A stretch of 64,000 nt of DNA from Pseudomonadota bacterium (GTDB lineage: Bacteria > Pseudomonadota > Alphaproteobacteria > Rhizobiales > Hyphomicrobiaceae): the NCBI GenBank assembly GCA_023412805.1, contig JAEZRM010000064.1, forward strand, positions 483,362 through 547,361. Reading direction: 5' to 3'. Shown piece by piece: positions 53,326-62,856 of this stretch (position 1 is its first letter; every line of letters begins with the position of its first letter). The notes under the pieces were generated by a model. It ran no database searches. It saw only the letters and a list, made by a program, of their open reading frames with translations, and was not told the DNA's origin. Position numbers and translations under genes: made by a program.

Positions 53326-53904
53326 GTGGCACGCAATCCTTCCCGAGATCGGGACCGCGACGACGATCGCAAAGGCGATTTCACCGAGAAGCTCGTCCAC
53401 ATCAACCGCGTCGCGAAGGTTGTGAAGGGCGGCAAGCGCTTCGGTTTCGCGGCGCTCGTGGTCGTCGGCGATCAGCAGGGCCAGGTCGGCTTCGGTCATG
53501 GCAAGGCGCGCGAAGTGCCGGAAGCCATCCGCAAGGCCGGCGAAGCGGCGCGTCGTGCGATGCTGCGCGTACCACTGCGCGACAAGCGCACGCTGCATCA
53601 TGACTGCAAGGGCCGCCACGGTGCGGGCCGCGTGGTTCTGCGCGCTGCACCTCCCGGAACGGGTATCATCGCGGGTGGTCCGATGCGCGCGGTGTTCGAT
53701 GCGCTCGGCGTGCGCGATGTCGTTGCGAAATCGCTCGGCACTTCGAACCCCTACAACATGGTGCGCGCCACATTCGACGCGCTCAAGCTGCAGGAAAACC
53801 CGCGTGGCGTTGCGGCTCGTCGCAGCAAGAAGGTGAGCGAGATCGTTGCGCGCCGTCGCGATACCGCGGGCGAGGCGACGACTGAAGCCGCCGCGCAGGA
53901 ATAG
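53326..53904 (+). CDS. rpsE: 30S ribosomal protein S5
   Basis: The 192-residue protein is S5, on the back of the 30S subunit; mutations in its loop give spectinomycin resistance. It shows LVHINRVAKVVKGGKRFGFAALVVVGD in part, VGFGHGKAREVPEAIRKAGE, and SLGTSNPYNMVRATFDAL. A GTG start follows GAGAAAGG. Confidence 0.96.
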   Translation: MARNPSRDRDRDDDRKGDFTEKLVHINRVAKVVKGGKRFGFAALVVVGDQQGQVGFGHGKAREVPEAIRKAGEAARRAMLRVPLRDKRTLHHDCKGRHGAGRVVLRAAPPGTGIIAGGPMRAVFDALGVRDVVAKSLGTSNPYNMVRATFDALKLQENPRGVAARRSKKVSEIVARRRDTAGEATTEAAAQE

Positions 53905-53971
53905 TCAAGCTCTTGGAGCTGGGCGGCGCTGAGCGGCGCCGCCGGGATCCAGGTCAGAGGACACGAAGAAC

Positions 53972-54181
53972 ATGGCAGACGGTAAGAGCGGCGCCGGCAA
54001 GACGATCACCGTCGAGCAGATCGCGAGCCCCATGCGGCGCCCGGACATTCAGCGCCAGACCCTCATCGGTCTCGGCCTCAACAAGCTGCACCGCCGGAGC
54101 ACGCTCGTCGATACGCCCGACGTGCGCGGCATGATCAACAAGATTCCGCACCTCGTGAAAATCGTCGAAGAGACGAAATAG
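53972..54181 (+). CDS. rpmD: 50S ribosomal protein L30
   Basis: The 69-residue protein is L30, with TVEQIASPMRRPDIQRQTL, GLGLNKLHRRSTLVDTPDVRGMI and the C-terminal HLVKIVEE. It has a short Gly/Ser/Lys lead of about eight residues. It lies between rpsE and rplO as expected. Confidence 0.95.
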   Translation: MADGKSGAGKTITVEQIASPMRRPDIQRQTLIGLGLNKLHRRSTLVDTPDVRGMINKIPHLVKIVEETK

Positions 54182-54211
54182 CGAAGTCGGGCAAGGAAGG
54201 AGCGCGGGGCC

Positions 54212-54763
54212 ATGCGGCTCAACGACATCAAGGACAATGCCGGTTCGCGCAAGACGCGCATCAGGATCGGCCGCGGCATCGGCTCGGGCATCGGCAAGAC
54301 CGGTGGCCGCGGTGGCAAGGGTCAGACGGCGCGCTCGGGCGTCGCGATCGGAGGCTTCGAGGGTGGCCAGATGCCGCTCCATCGTCGTCTGCCGAAGCGC
54401 GGTTTCCGCTCTCGCAGCCGCGATGAGTTCAACGAGGTTTCGCTCGGCAATCTGCAGGGGGCTGTCGATACCGGCCGCCTCGATGCGGGCAAGCCGGTCG
54501 ACGTCGCGGCGCTCAAGGCAGCCGGCCTCGTACGCCGTGAGCTGAGCGGTGTTCGCATTCTCGGCGACGGCGAGATCAAGTCGGCGCTGAAACTGACGGT
54601 CAATCACGCAACGGCTTCCGCTCGCGCAGCGATCGAGAAGGCTGGCGGCGCCATCACGCTCATCGAGCGCAAGGTGCTCGAGGCCGACGAGGCCAAGCGG
54701 GCAAAGACCGCAGCCAAGAAGGCCAAGTCGGGCGGCACGAAGAAGAAGTCCGACGACGAATAA
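54212..54763 (+). CDS. rplO: 50S ribosomal protein L15
   Basis: The 183-residue protein is L15, with LNDIKDNAGSRKTRIRIGRG, GGRGGKGQTARSG and GGQMPLHRRLPKRGF. It is longer than the usual 150-160 residues owing to a Lys/Ala-rich end (AKRAKTAAKKAKSGGTKKK). GGAAGGAGCG precedes the ATG. secY follows after 170 bp with no clear terminator. Confidence 0.96.
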   Translation: MRLNDIKDNAGSRKTRIRIGRGIGSGIGKTGGRGGKGQTARSGVAIGGFEGGQMPLHRRLPKRGFRSRSRDEFNEVSLGNLQGAVDTGRLDAGKPVDVAALKAAGLVRRELSGVRILGDGEIKSALKLTVNHATASARAAIEKAGGAITLIERKVLEADEAKRAKTAAKKAKSGGTKKKSDDE

Positions 54764-54933
54764 GGCCGCGTATCTGGTCGGGGCGGGAAACGGGTGCGGA
54801 ACGGTTGTTGGGGGCCGCGTCGCTGTCGCCAGTTGCACCGAACCTGTTCAAGCCCCATGTTGATCGAAATTCTTCTGGCTCCGCCCGGCCCTCCGGTGCG
54901 GAGCCCGAGTCCGTCCCGGGAGCCTGAGACGCC

Positions 54934-56298
54934 ATGGTATCGGCCGCCGAGCAACTTGCAGCCAACTTGAACTTCGGTGCCTTTTCGAAGGCCGAAGAGC
55001 TCAAGAAGCGGATCTGGTTCACGCTGGGAGCGCTTGTCGTCTACCGCATCGGTACGTTCATTCCGATGCCCGGTATCGATCCCATCGCCTTCGCCGAGAC
55101 GTTCCGCCAGAACGCGTCCGGCATTCTCGGCATGGTCAATCTGTTCGCCGGCGGCGCGATCGAGCGCATGGCGATCTTCGCGCTCAACATCATGCCTTAC
55201 ATCTCTGCATCGATCATCATGCAGCTGATGTCCTCGGTTTCGCCCAAGCTCGAGGCCCTCAAGAAAGAAGGCGAGCAGGGCCGCAAGCAGATCAACCAGT
55301 ACACGCGTTATCTGACGGTGGTGCTGGCCGCGTTCCAGGCCTACGGCATCGCGATTGGGCTGGAAGGTTCGAGTGGCCCGGCGGGCTCCGTGGTCGTCGA
55401 CCCGGGATGGTTCTTCCGCATGTCGACCGTGATCACGCTGGTCGGCGGCACCATGTTTCTGATGTGGCTCGGCGAGCAGATCACGGCGCGCGGCGTCGGC
55501 AACGGCATCTCGCTCATCATCTTCGCCGGCATCGTCGCCGGGCTACCAAGCGCCATCATCGGCCTCTTCGAGCTTGCCCGCACGGGCGCGCTCGCGACGC
55601 CCCTTCTGCTCATGCTCCTCGTGCTGATGCTGGCGGTCGTTGCCGCGATCGTCTTCATGGAACGCGCTCAGCGCCGGCTGCTCATTCAGTATCCCAAGCG
55701 CCAGGTCGGCAATCGCATGTTCCAGGGCGAGGCCTCGCACCTGCCGTTGAAGCTCAACACGGCGGGCGTCATCCCGCCGATCTTCGCATCCTCGCTTCTG
55801 TTGCTGCCGATTACGGCCGCCCAGTTCAGCCAGGGTGGCACCGGCGGTTCCGAATGGTTGAACGCGATCGTCGCAGCGCTCGGCCGCGGTCAGCCGCTGC
55901 ATATTGCCATCTATGTGGCGATGATCATCTTCTTTGCGTTCTTCTATACGGCTGTCGTGTTCAATGCGAACGACACGGCCGATAACCTGCGCAAGTACGG
56001 CGGCTATCTGCCGGGCATCCGGCCGGGCCAGAAGACTGCCGAGTACATCGACTACGTGCTGACCCGCATCACTTTTGTCGGTGCCATCTATCTCGCGATC
56101 GTCTGCGTCTTGCCCGAGCTGTTGATCGCCTATGCGGCGGTACCCTTCTACTTCGGCGGCACGTCACTGCTCATTGCGGTGAGCGTCACCATGGATACCG
56201 TGGCCCAGGTACAGAGCCATCTGCTGGCTCATCAGTATGAAGGGCTGATCAAGAAGGCGAAGCTCAGGGGCGCGTCGTCGCGGAGTGGCCGGAGATGA
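54934..56298 (+). CDS. secY: Preprotein translocase subunit SecY
   Basis: The 454-residue protein has ten membrane helices and forms the Sec channel with SecE and SecG. It shows VYRIGTFIPMPGID, ALNIMPYISASIIMQLMSSV in the plug region, and GIRPGQKTAEYIDYVLTRITFVGA. Length is normal. It ends with an ATGA overlap with adk, as in many alphaproteobacteria. Confidence 0.97.
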   Translation: MVSAAEQLAANLNFGAFSKAEELKKRIWFTLGALVVYRIGTFIPMPGIDPIAFAETFRQNASGILGMVNLFAGGAIERMAIFALNIMPYISASIIMQLMSSVSPKLEALKKEGEQGRKQINQYTRYLTVVLAAFQAYGIAIGLEGSSGPAGSVVVDPGWFFRMSTVITLVGGTMFLMWLGEQITARGVGNGISLIIFAGIVAGLPSAIIGLFELARTGALATPLLLMLLVLMLAVVAAIVFMERAQRRLLIQYPKRQVGNRMFQGEASHLPLKLNTAGVIPPIFASSLLLLPITAAQFSQGGTGGSEWLNAIVAALGRGQPLHIAIYVAMIIFFAFFYTAVVFNANDTADNLRKYGGYLPGIRPGQKTAEYIDYVLTRITFVGAIYLAIVCVLPELLIAYAAVPFYFGGTSLLIAVSVTMDTVAQVQSHLLAHQYEGLIKKAKLRGASSRSGRR

Positions 56299-56948
56299 AA
56301 CTGATCCTGTTGGGGCCGCCGGGGGCGGGCAAGGGGACACAGGCTCAGCAGCTCGCGAAGAAGCGCAGCCTCGTACAACTTTCGACCGGTGAGATGCTGC
56401 GCGCCGCCGTCAAGGCCGGGACCGACGTGGGTCTCAAAGCCAAGGCACTCATGGACAAGGGCGAGCTCGTCTCCGACGACGTTGTCGTCGGCATCATCGC
56501 CGAACGCATCGAACAGCCGGACTGCAAGTCCGGCTTCATTCTGGATGGGTTTCCGCGCACGCTCCAGCAGGCAGCGGCCCTCGACAAGATGCTCGCCGAC
56601 AAAGGCGACCGCATGGATGCCGTGATCGAGCTCAAGGTCGACTACAATCGCCTCGTGGAGCGCATTGTGGGGCGTTATGCCTGCGCCAAGTGTGGCGAGG
56701 GCTACCATGATCGCTTCAAGCGCCCCAAGGTGCGCGGGGTCTGCGACGTCTGCGGTAGCACCGACTTCACGCGCCGCGCCGACGACAACGCGGAGACCGT
56801 CACCACCCGGATGATGGCCTACTACCGCGAGACCTCGCCGCTCATCGGCTATTATTTCTGTAAGGGCAACCTTCATGCCGTCGACGGCATGGCCCCGATC
56901 GACGAGGTGGGCGACGAAATCGAGGACGTTCTCGCCAGGCTCTCGTAA
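56295..56948 (+). CDS. adk: Adenylate kinase
   Basis: The 217-residue enzyme converts ATP + AMP to 2 ADP. It has the P-loop GPPGAGKGTQ and DGFPRTLQQA. It is the long form, with a LID that carries four Cys (CAKCGEGYH and CDVCG), so it probably binds zinc. Start overlaps secY by four bases. Usually rpsM-rpsK-rpoA-rplQ would follow, but they are absent here. Confidence 0.97.
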   Translation: MKLILLGPPGAGKGTQAQQLAKKRSLVQLSTGEMLRAAVKAGTDVGLKAKALMDKGELVSDDVVVGIIAERIEQPDCKSGFILDGFPRTLQQAAALDKMLADKGDRMDAVIELKVDYNRLVERIVGRYACAKCGEGYHDRFKRPKVRGVCDVCGSTDFTRRADDNAETVTTRMMAYYRETSPLIGYYFCKGNLHAVDGMAPIDEVGDEIEDVLARLS

Positions 56949-57114
56949 CGCCCGCGCCCACTGCAGCCATACGGCCGTCCGCATTTCCATGGCACTTCCT
57001 CAGGTCCGCAGCGGTCCGGCGCTTCAACCGTGCGCCGGTCTGCTCTATAAGTTTGTGCCCGTGCATCGACGGTGAGGCCGCTTGCGATGCCCGTGGCAGG
57101 CTCGTAGGGGACCG

Positions 57115-58560
57115 ATGAGCAATTTTTCTAGATTCGGATGGCGCCGTGCCGGCAGGTTGCTCGGCCTTGTGGTCTTGCTGCCGCTGCTTGCGCTCGGACA
57201 CCTCACTCCTGCAGCTGCGCAGCAGCGCAAAGAGCCGCCGCCGTCGCGCGCTGCTGCACAGTACTCGTACGCGCCCATCGTCAAGCGGGCAGCACCTGCT
57301 GTCGTCAATGTGTACGCGCGCGGTCGCGTCGCGACGCAGGCCCCAGGTTTGCCGGGAGACTTTCTGTTCCGCGATTTTTTCCGTGACCGCATGGGGATGT
57401 CGCGTGACCGCGTGCAGAGTGCACTCGGGTCGGGCGTGATCGTGTCGCCGGACGGCGTCATCGTGACCAACACGCACGTGGTCAAGGTCGGCGCGACGTC
57501 GGAGATCCGCGTTGTGCTCGCCGATCGGCGAGAGTTCGATGCGCGAATCGTGCTGCAGGACGAGAAGACCGACATCGCCATTCTGCGAGTCGAAGGAGGA
57601 GACGGGAAATTCCCATCGCTTCAGTTCGAGGATTCCGACAGCGTGGAGGTCGGTGATCTGGTGCTCGCGATCGGCAATCCCTTCGGCGTCGGGCAGACCG
57701 TGACCAGCGGCATCATTTCCGCCCTCGGACGCTCCGAAATCGGGCGCGCCGACATTCAGTCCTATATCCAGACGGACGCGCCCATCAATCCGGGCAACTC
57801 CGGTGGCGCGCTCGTCGATATGTCGGGCCGTCTGATCGGCATCAATACGGCCATCTATTCGGGATCGGGCGGCTCACATGGCGTCGGCTTCGCTATCCCA
57901 TCGAACCTCGTGCGTCTCTACGTCGACAGTGCGCTGACGGGTAAGAAGGTCCAGCGCCCCTGGCTTGGCGCACGGCTCGATTCGATCACGCGCGAGATTG
58001 CCGAAGGCCTACGTCTCAATCGCTCGTCCGGTGCGCTCGTGACGCGCGTGCACAAGGACGGCCCTGCAGCGCTTGCCGGCTTGGAGCCGGGTGATGTGAT
58101 CACGATGGTCGACGGCCACGAGGTTTCCGATGCCCGTACGGTCAACTACCGTCTTGCGACGCGCGGCATCGGCCAGACGGTTCAGATCAATGCGATCCGC
58201 AAGGGGCGCACGGTATCGCTTCAGCTTGCGCTCCAGCCGCCGCCGCCGATCGGCCCGGATGACGTGCGCAACTTCACGGGCGATCATCCGCTCGACGGCG
58301 CGCGTATCGCCAACCTTGTGCCGCACGTGGCGGACGAGCTCGATCTCGATGAAACCGGCGGCACCGTGGTTCTGAGCTTGCGTTCGGGGTCGGTCGCGGA
58401 GCGGCTCAACCTCAGGCCGGGCGATATCATCGTGTCGGTCGGCGATCAGCAGATCGAGTCGGTTGTCCAGCTCGAGCAAAGCCTCGCCCGCCGCCCTTCG
58501 CTCTGGCGTATTGTGATCAAGCGGGGCCGGCAGGTCGTACAATTGCAGATTCCCGGCTGA
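57115..58560 (+). CDS. DegP/HtrA-type periplasmic serine protease
   Basis: The 481-residue protein has a signal peptide (up to about residue 36, ending TPAAAQ). A trypsin-like domain follows with His in VTNTHVV, Asp in KTDIAIL and Ser in NPGNSGGAL. Two PDZ domains lie at about 280-370 and 395-481. It would degrade or refold envelope proteins. In several Rhizobiales the homologue stands just after rplQ; here it follows adk directly. An upstream start adds 11 residues but GTAGGGGACC fits ATG 57115. Confidence 0.92.
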   Translation: MSNFSRFGWRRAGRLLGLVVLLPLLALGHLTPAAAQQRKEPPPSRAAAQYSYAPIVKRAAPAVVNVYARGRVATQAPGLPGDFLFRDFFRDRMGMSRDRVQSALGSGVIVSPDGVIVTNTHVVKVGATSEIRVVLADRREFDARIVLQDEKTDIAILRVEGGDGKFPSLQFEDSDSVEVGDLVLAIGNPFGVGQTVTSGIISALGRSEIGRADIQSYIQTDAPINPGNSGGALVDMSGRLIGINTAIYSGSGGSHGVGFAIPSNLVRLYVDSALTGKKVQRPWLGARLDSITREIAEGLRLNRSSGALVTRVHKDGPAALAGLEPGDVITMVDGHEVSDARTVNYRLATRGIGQTVQINAIRKGRTVSLQLALQPPPPIGPDDVRNFTGDHPLDGARIANLVPHVADELDLDETGGTVVLSLRSGSVAERLNLRPGDIIVSVGDQQIESVVQLEQSLARRPSLWRIVIKRGRQVVQLQIPG

Positions 58561-58596
58561 CCGCGTGGCAGCCTCACAGGAGCGGCGAGAAGCGCC

Positions 58597-59352
58597 ATGA
58601 CCGACGCAATCGAGGAAACGATAACAGCGGCGCTGATCGTGATCGGTGACGAAATCCTGTCAGGACGCACGAAGGATAAGAATATCGGCACGATCGCCGA
58701 TCACTGCACGATGATCGGTATCCGCCTGAAAGAGGTGCGTGTCGTCGGCGACTTCGAGGACGAGATCGTCCACGCCGTCAACGAGCTGCGCCGCCGTTAC
58801 ACCTATGTCTTCACGACCGGCGGCATCGGCCCGACGCACGACGACATCACGGCCGACAGTATCGCCAAGGCCTTCGGCGTGACGATCGATCATCATCCCG
58901 AGGTCAAAGCGCTCATGCTCGAGAATTACGCGCGTCGCGGTGTCGAGGCGACATCGGCACGGCTGCGCATGGCGCGTATTCCGCATGGTGCCAGCCTCGT
59001 CAAGAACAAGGTCTCGGTCGCGCCCGGCTTCCGTCTGGAGAACGTGATCGTCATGGCGGGCATCCCGGTCGTGATGCAGGCGATGCTCGATTCCGTCACG
59101 CCGGAACTCAGGACGGGGCGCAAGATGCTCTCCGCGAACATCGAGATGCTGAGGCCCGAAGGCGAGGTCGCGGCCCCGCTGGAGGCCGCGCAGAAGGCCT
59201 TTCCGGATGTGTCCATGGGCAGCTATCCCTTTGTCCGCGACGGCCGTCTCTATGGCACTGAGCTCGTGCTTCGCGCGACGGATGCGGCCCGCCTTGCCGC
59301 GGCTGAAGCAGATCTCAAGGCACGGCTGACGGCCGCCGGTCTCATGGGGTGA
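58597..59352 (+). CDS. CinA-like molybdopterin-binding domain protein
   Basis: The 251-residue protein is the N-terminal MoCF/CinA-type domain alone. It shows ALIVIGDEILSGRTKDKN, VFTTGGIGPTHDDITADSIAKAFG and PEVKALMLENYARRG. The usual C-terminal nicotinamide-nucleotide amidase part of full CinA is absent. Such proteins bind molybdopterin or related ligands, and the true role is unclear. ATG follows GGAGCGGCGAGAAGCGCC. The next small gene overlaps by one base. Confidence 0.85.
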   Translation: MTDAIEETITAALIVIGDEILSGRTKDKNIGTIADHCTMIGIRLKEVRVVGDFEDEIVHAVNELRRRYTYVFTTGGIGPTHDDITADSIAKAFGVTIDHHPEVKALMLENYARRGVEATSARLRMARIPHGASLVKNKVSVAPGFRLENVIVMAGIPVVMQAMLDSVTPELRTGRKMLSANIEMLRPEGEVAAPLEAAQKAFPDVSMGSYPFVRDGRLYGTELVLRATDAARLAAAEADLKARLTAAGLMG

Positions 59353-59546
59353 TGGGAATGGCCGGAGCGCAGGGAGATCGCGGCGGCAGGCGCAATCAGC
59401 GCGAAGCGCGGCTCGCCGACAAGCTGCGCCAGAATCTCGTGAGGCGCAAAGCCAAGACGCGCGCCATGCGCGATACCGCGAAAACCGAGTCCGCTCTACT
59501 GCATCGCGACGATAAGGGCCGCGGCGCCGACGAGTGCGAGTCGTGA
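59352..59546 (+). CDS. Small basic hypothetical protein between cinA-like and gpsA genes
   Basis: The 64-residue protein is rich in Arg, Lys and Ala. Its middle, REARLADKLRQNLVRRKAKTRAMRD, could be an amphipathic helix. Its start overlaps the upstream stop (TGATG) and its stop overlaps the gpsA GTG (GTGA), which supports real translation. An ATG at 59358 is also possible. I do not recognise a function, though short proteins of this look occur next to envelope and metabolic genes in Rhizobiales. Confidence 0.6.
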   Translation: MGMAGAQGDRGGRRNQREARLADKLRQNLVRRKAKTRAMRDTAKTESALLHRDDKGRGADECES

Positions 59547-60544
59547 GCACCGCGATCGGCAGCATCGGCGTCGTCGGCGGTGGTGCTTGGGGCACGGCGC
59601 TCGCCGAGGCTGCGTGCATGGCCGGCTCTAAAACATTGCTCTGGGCGCGCGACCCATCCGTCGTGGATGAAATCAACACGCGACACACCAACACAGCCTA
59701 TCTTCCCGGCCTCAGCCTCAACGCCGGGCTCGCCGCGACGGGCGATCTTGCCCACATGGCGGAAGTCGATGCAGTCCTGCTCGCGACACCAGCACAAACA
59801 CAGCGGTCCATGGCGCTCGCGCTTGCGCCGTACATTGTGCCAAGAAAACCCGTTGTCATCTGCTCCAAAGGTATCGAGCAGGCGACCGGCAAGCTGATGA
59901 CGGATGTTCTGGGCGAGGCCTTACCGGACTGCAGCATGGCCGTCTTGTCAGGCCCCGGCTTCGCTGAGGACGTGGTGCGTGGCCTGCCGACGGCGCTCAC
60001 ATTAGCTTGCGGCGACGAGGAACTCGGCAAGGCGCTCGTTGCCGCGATCGGCTGCCGCCACTTCCGTCTGTATTGGACGGGAGACACGACCGGCGTTGCC
60101 TTCGGTGGCGCCATGAAAAACGTGCAAGCGATCGCCGCGGGCATCGTCGTCGGACGCGATCTCGGCGCAAGCGCGCACGCGGCGCTCGTCACACGCGGCT
60201 TCGCTGAGATGCGTCGTCTTGGTGCAGCGTTCGGCGCCAATCCCGATACTCTGGTCGGCCTCTCAGGTCTCGGCGATCTCCTGCTGACGTGCGGTAGTCC
60301 GCAGTCGCGCAACATGCGGCTCGGCCGGTTGCTCGGCCAAGGGCACTCACTCGCTGAAGCGCTGGCAGAGCTGCATTCGACAGCAGAAGGCGTTTACACG
60401 GCGGCCGCTGCCGTACGTAGCGCCGAAGCTCATGGAATCGAGGTGCCGATTGCGGCGGCCGTCCACGCCATCATCGAAGGCGAGCTCACTGTCGAAGCGG
60501 CCATAGAAGGGCTGCTCGCGCGGCCTTTCCGCTCAGAAATATGA
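59543..60544 (+). CDS. gpsA: Glycerol-3-phosphate dehydrogenase (NAD(P)+)
   Basis: The 333-residue enzyme reduces dihydroxyacetone phosphate to sn-glycerol-3-phosphate for phospholipid synthesis. It has the Rossmann motif GVVGGGAWGTALAE, then CSKGIEQATGKLM, LSGPGFAEDV, the catalytic region GAMKNVQAIAAGIVVG, and GLGDLLLTCGSPQSRN. GTG at 59543 overlaps the small gene. The gene is convergent with the M23 peptidase gene, 13 bp apart. Confidence 0.95.
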   Translation: MSTAIGSIGVVGGGAWGTALAEAACMAGSKTLLWARDPSVVDEINTRHTNTAYLPGLSLNAGLAATGDLAHMAEVDAVLLATPAQTQRSMALALAPYIVPRKPVVICSKGIEQATGKLMTDVLGEALPDCSMAVLSGPGFAEDVVRGLPTALTLACGDEELGKALVAAIGCRHFRLYWTGDTTGVAFGGAMKNVQAIAAGIVVGRDLGASAHAALVTRGFAEMRRLGAAFGANPDTLVGLSGLGDLLLTCGSPQSRNMRLGRLLGQGHSLAEALAELHSTAEGVYTAAAAVRSAEAHGIEVPIAAAVHAIIEGELTVEAAIEGLLARPFRSEI

Positions 60545-60557
60545 GCTGCACCTCGCT

Positions 60558-62594
60558 CTAGCGACCGGCGACCTGTTCGACGCGCACGGGCTGACGGCGA
60601 AGCAGATCCTCGATCCGCGCGCGCTCTTTCTGAAACTCGGCGAGCTGACGGCCGGTCAGGCGGCGCTCGCGTGGCACCTGAATGGAAAGCGGATCGACGA
60701 ACTGATTGTTGACCAGCACTTCGTAGTGCAAATGCGGACCGGTGGAGAAGCCCGTGTTGCCCGAGTAGCCGATGACCTGGTTCTGCCGCACCCTCACACC
60801 TGGCGCGACGCCAGGCGCGAGACGGCTCATGTGAGCGTAGGCACTCTGATAGCCGTTTGCGTGTCGAATGCGGATATAGATACCGTACTGGCCCTTGTGA
60901 CCGGCTTCTTCGATCGTGCCGCTGCCTGCGGCGACGATGGGTGTGCCGATGGGGGCAGCCCAGTCGACGCCGGTATGAAGTTTGCGTGTGTTGAGCAGTG
61001 GATGGTAGCGCACGCCGAAACCCGAGGTCAGGCGCGCTTCGTCACCGCGGATGGGCTGGCGGATGAGAAACTTTCGCGAGTTGTTGCCGTCGGTGTCGTA
61101 GTAGTCGATCACGCCATCCGATGTGCGGAAGCGGAAGAAGCGCTGGCTCTCGCCGGCGCCCGTAACCGCCGAGTAGAGAAGCTCGCCGAGTTGCTCCTCG
61201 CCGCGACCTTCCTCGCGCACGTCGAAGAACAGCTCGAGCTCGTCCGTGACGCGGGCGCGGCGTCGGAAATCGGTCTCGTGCGCGTGAAGGCGCAGGATTT
61301 GGACGATCGTTTCCGGCTCGACGCCTTGCGAGAGCGCCGTGTGATAGAGCGCTGCATAAAGGCTCGCGGTCGTCGGGCGTTCGGGGCCGCGCGCCTGGCT
61401 CGGGCGTGCATTCTCCCAAAGTGGCTCCGCTGATGCGACGAGCTCGCCGGCGCCACTGCGCTCCACGCTCAGTCGGTGTGTGCCGCGCGTATCGAAGACA
61501 GCGAAGCGTGCGGGTTCGAGCTGCTCGGGATTGGCTAGGCTCGGCTCGAGCGTGAGCTCGACGAGGAAACCAGCGCCGAGATCGCGTTCCGCGAAGGTGC
61601 CGCGCGCCGCTTCGACCATGCTGCGCGCGAGCTGTGGATCGGCGCCGGACTGCTGCAGAATGCGTGCGAGCGTTTCACCGCGCCCGACCTTGTGCGTGCG
61701 AGTCTGGCGACCCTCGATTTCCGCTGCATCGTCCTGTTCACCACCGACTTTCGCGAGAATTGTCGTGTTGGCGGGAAGTGGCGCTTCGGCTGGTGCGCCG
61801 GCCTTCTTGGCGGCCTCCTCGGAGCCTTCAGGCAGGAAGCCGGGCCGCATGGCCATGGCATCGCGGGCCAGTTCGCGCGCGCGCTCCACGAGGTCGGATA
61901 CCTCGCGCGCATCGAGCTCCTGCCCGTCCTCCGTCGGCAGGATGCTGCCGAGCAGCTCGACGACGCGCAGTGAAACGCCGCTCGCGCCAGGAGTTCCAGC
62001 GGAGGGCGCGTCATCCGTCTCGCTGCCGATCGGTGTGGTATTGCCGTAGAGGCGTATGGGATTGAAGGCCGGAATTGCGCCGACGCTTTCCGCCCGGACG
62101 GCCGCTAGGCGCGCGTGGATGCGCGCGTAAGGCTTATTCTGGATGTACTCTCGCGAGCCGCGCCGCTGGCGGATGCTGTCCTGTACGACGTAGCGGGTGA
62201 CCATCGCACCTGCCGTTGCCTCGAGCCGGTCGGACTTTGGTGCCGACCAGGCGAGGCCATCCGAGACGATCGGTGCCAGCGTGCGCTCCGGCTGGATCTC
62301 GGCGCTCATTTTGCGGAGCGCAGGCATTAGTCCGTTGGTTCGGCTGTCGTGAGACTCCGAGGCGCCAAAAATCGCCGCGATAATGGCCACGGAACCAACG
62401 GTTGCAGCCAGACAGGTGCTGAAGAACCAGCGAAACTTTCCGCCGCCCCGCGCCTCGGCCGTGTCCGCCGTATAGAGGTCGCGAAGGCTGCCGCTCCGAC
62501 GGGCGACACGCAGATGGGATTGGCTGTGCGCGTGGTTGATGCCGCGATGGCGTCTGACGCGCCCGACCGTAGCATGGCGATGCCGCTCGATCAC
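60558..62594 (-). CDS. M23 family metallopeptidase (envelope endopeptidase)
   Basis: The 678-residue protein has an N-terminal membrane segment (about 60-82) and a long helical stretch. An OapA/LysM-like region (RTHKVGRGETLARILQQSG) comes before the LytM/M23 catalytic domain. The zinc ligands appear in LTSGFGVRYHP, HTGVDWAAP and TGPHLHYEV; the pattern matches active peptidoglycan endopeptidases. It would cut peptide cross-links during growth or division. The start is GTG 62594, placed after GGGGGAGCTTAC; a longer ORF adds eight residues. It is divergent from the rRNA operon. Confidence 0.9.
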   Translation of the reverse strand: MIERHRHATVGRVRRHRGINHAHSQSHLRVARRSGSLRDLYTADTAEARGGGKFRWFFSTCLAATVGSVAIIAAIFGASESHDSRTNGLMPALRKMSAEIQPERTLAPIVSDGLAWSAPKSDRLEATAGAMVTRYVVQDSIRQRRGSREYIQNKPYARIHARLAAVRAESVGAIPAFNPIRLYGNTTPIGSETDDAPSAGTPGASGVSLRVVELLGSILPTEDGQELDAREVSDLVERARELARDAMAMRPGFLPEGSEEAAKKAGAPAEAPLPANTTILAKVGGEQDDAAEIEGRQTRTHKVGRGETLARILQQSGADPQLARSMVEAARGTFAERDLGAGFLVELTLEPSLANPEQLEPARFAVFDTRGTHRLSVERSGAGELVASAEPLWENARPSQARGPERPTTASLYAALYHTALSQGVEPETIVQILRLHAHETDFRRRARVTDELELFFDVREEGRGEEQLGELLYSAVTGAGESQRFFRFRTSDGVIDYYDTDGNNSRKFLIRQPIRGDEARLTSGFGVRYHPLLNTRKLHTGVDWAAPIGTPIVAAGSGTIEEAGHKGQYGIYIRIRHANGYQSAYAHMSRLAPGVAPGVRVRQNQVIGYSGNTGFSTGPHLHYEVLVNNQFVDPLSIQVPRERRLTGRQLAEFQKERARIEDLLRRQPVRVEQVAGR

Positions 62595-62827
62595 GTAAGC
62601 TCCCCCAAGTCCTCGCAAAAAGGCGAGGCATACAATCCGCCGCGCGGAACTTGCCCCTCCCGCGCACGGCCGACACTGAACCCAGTTGCTAGCATAAGTA
62701 TGGCGATGAGGCAGCCAGGCAGTAGTTCTCCACGATCCCGACGGCCGGGCCTCAATAAAGTTTATGAGGTCTAGCTTGAACTTAGGGCGCCCTTTGGCGA
62801 TTCGTGACAGAAATTTTGAGATTGGTG

Positions 62828-62856
62828 TTGACTTGGAAAACGGGAGGGCCTAGATA
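62828..62856 (+). promoter_or_regulatory. rRNA operon promoter
   Basis: TTGACT (62828-62833) and TAGATA (62851-62856) are 17 bases apart, a strong housekeeping promoter about 410 bases before 16S rRNA. Between the peptidase start at 62594 and this promoter I see no gene. The leader from about 62863 to 63269 is noncoding and carries a boxA-like site. Confidence 0.75.
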
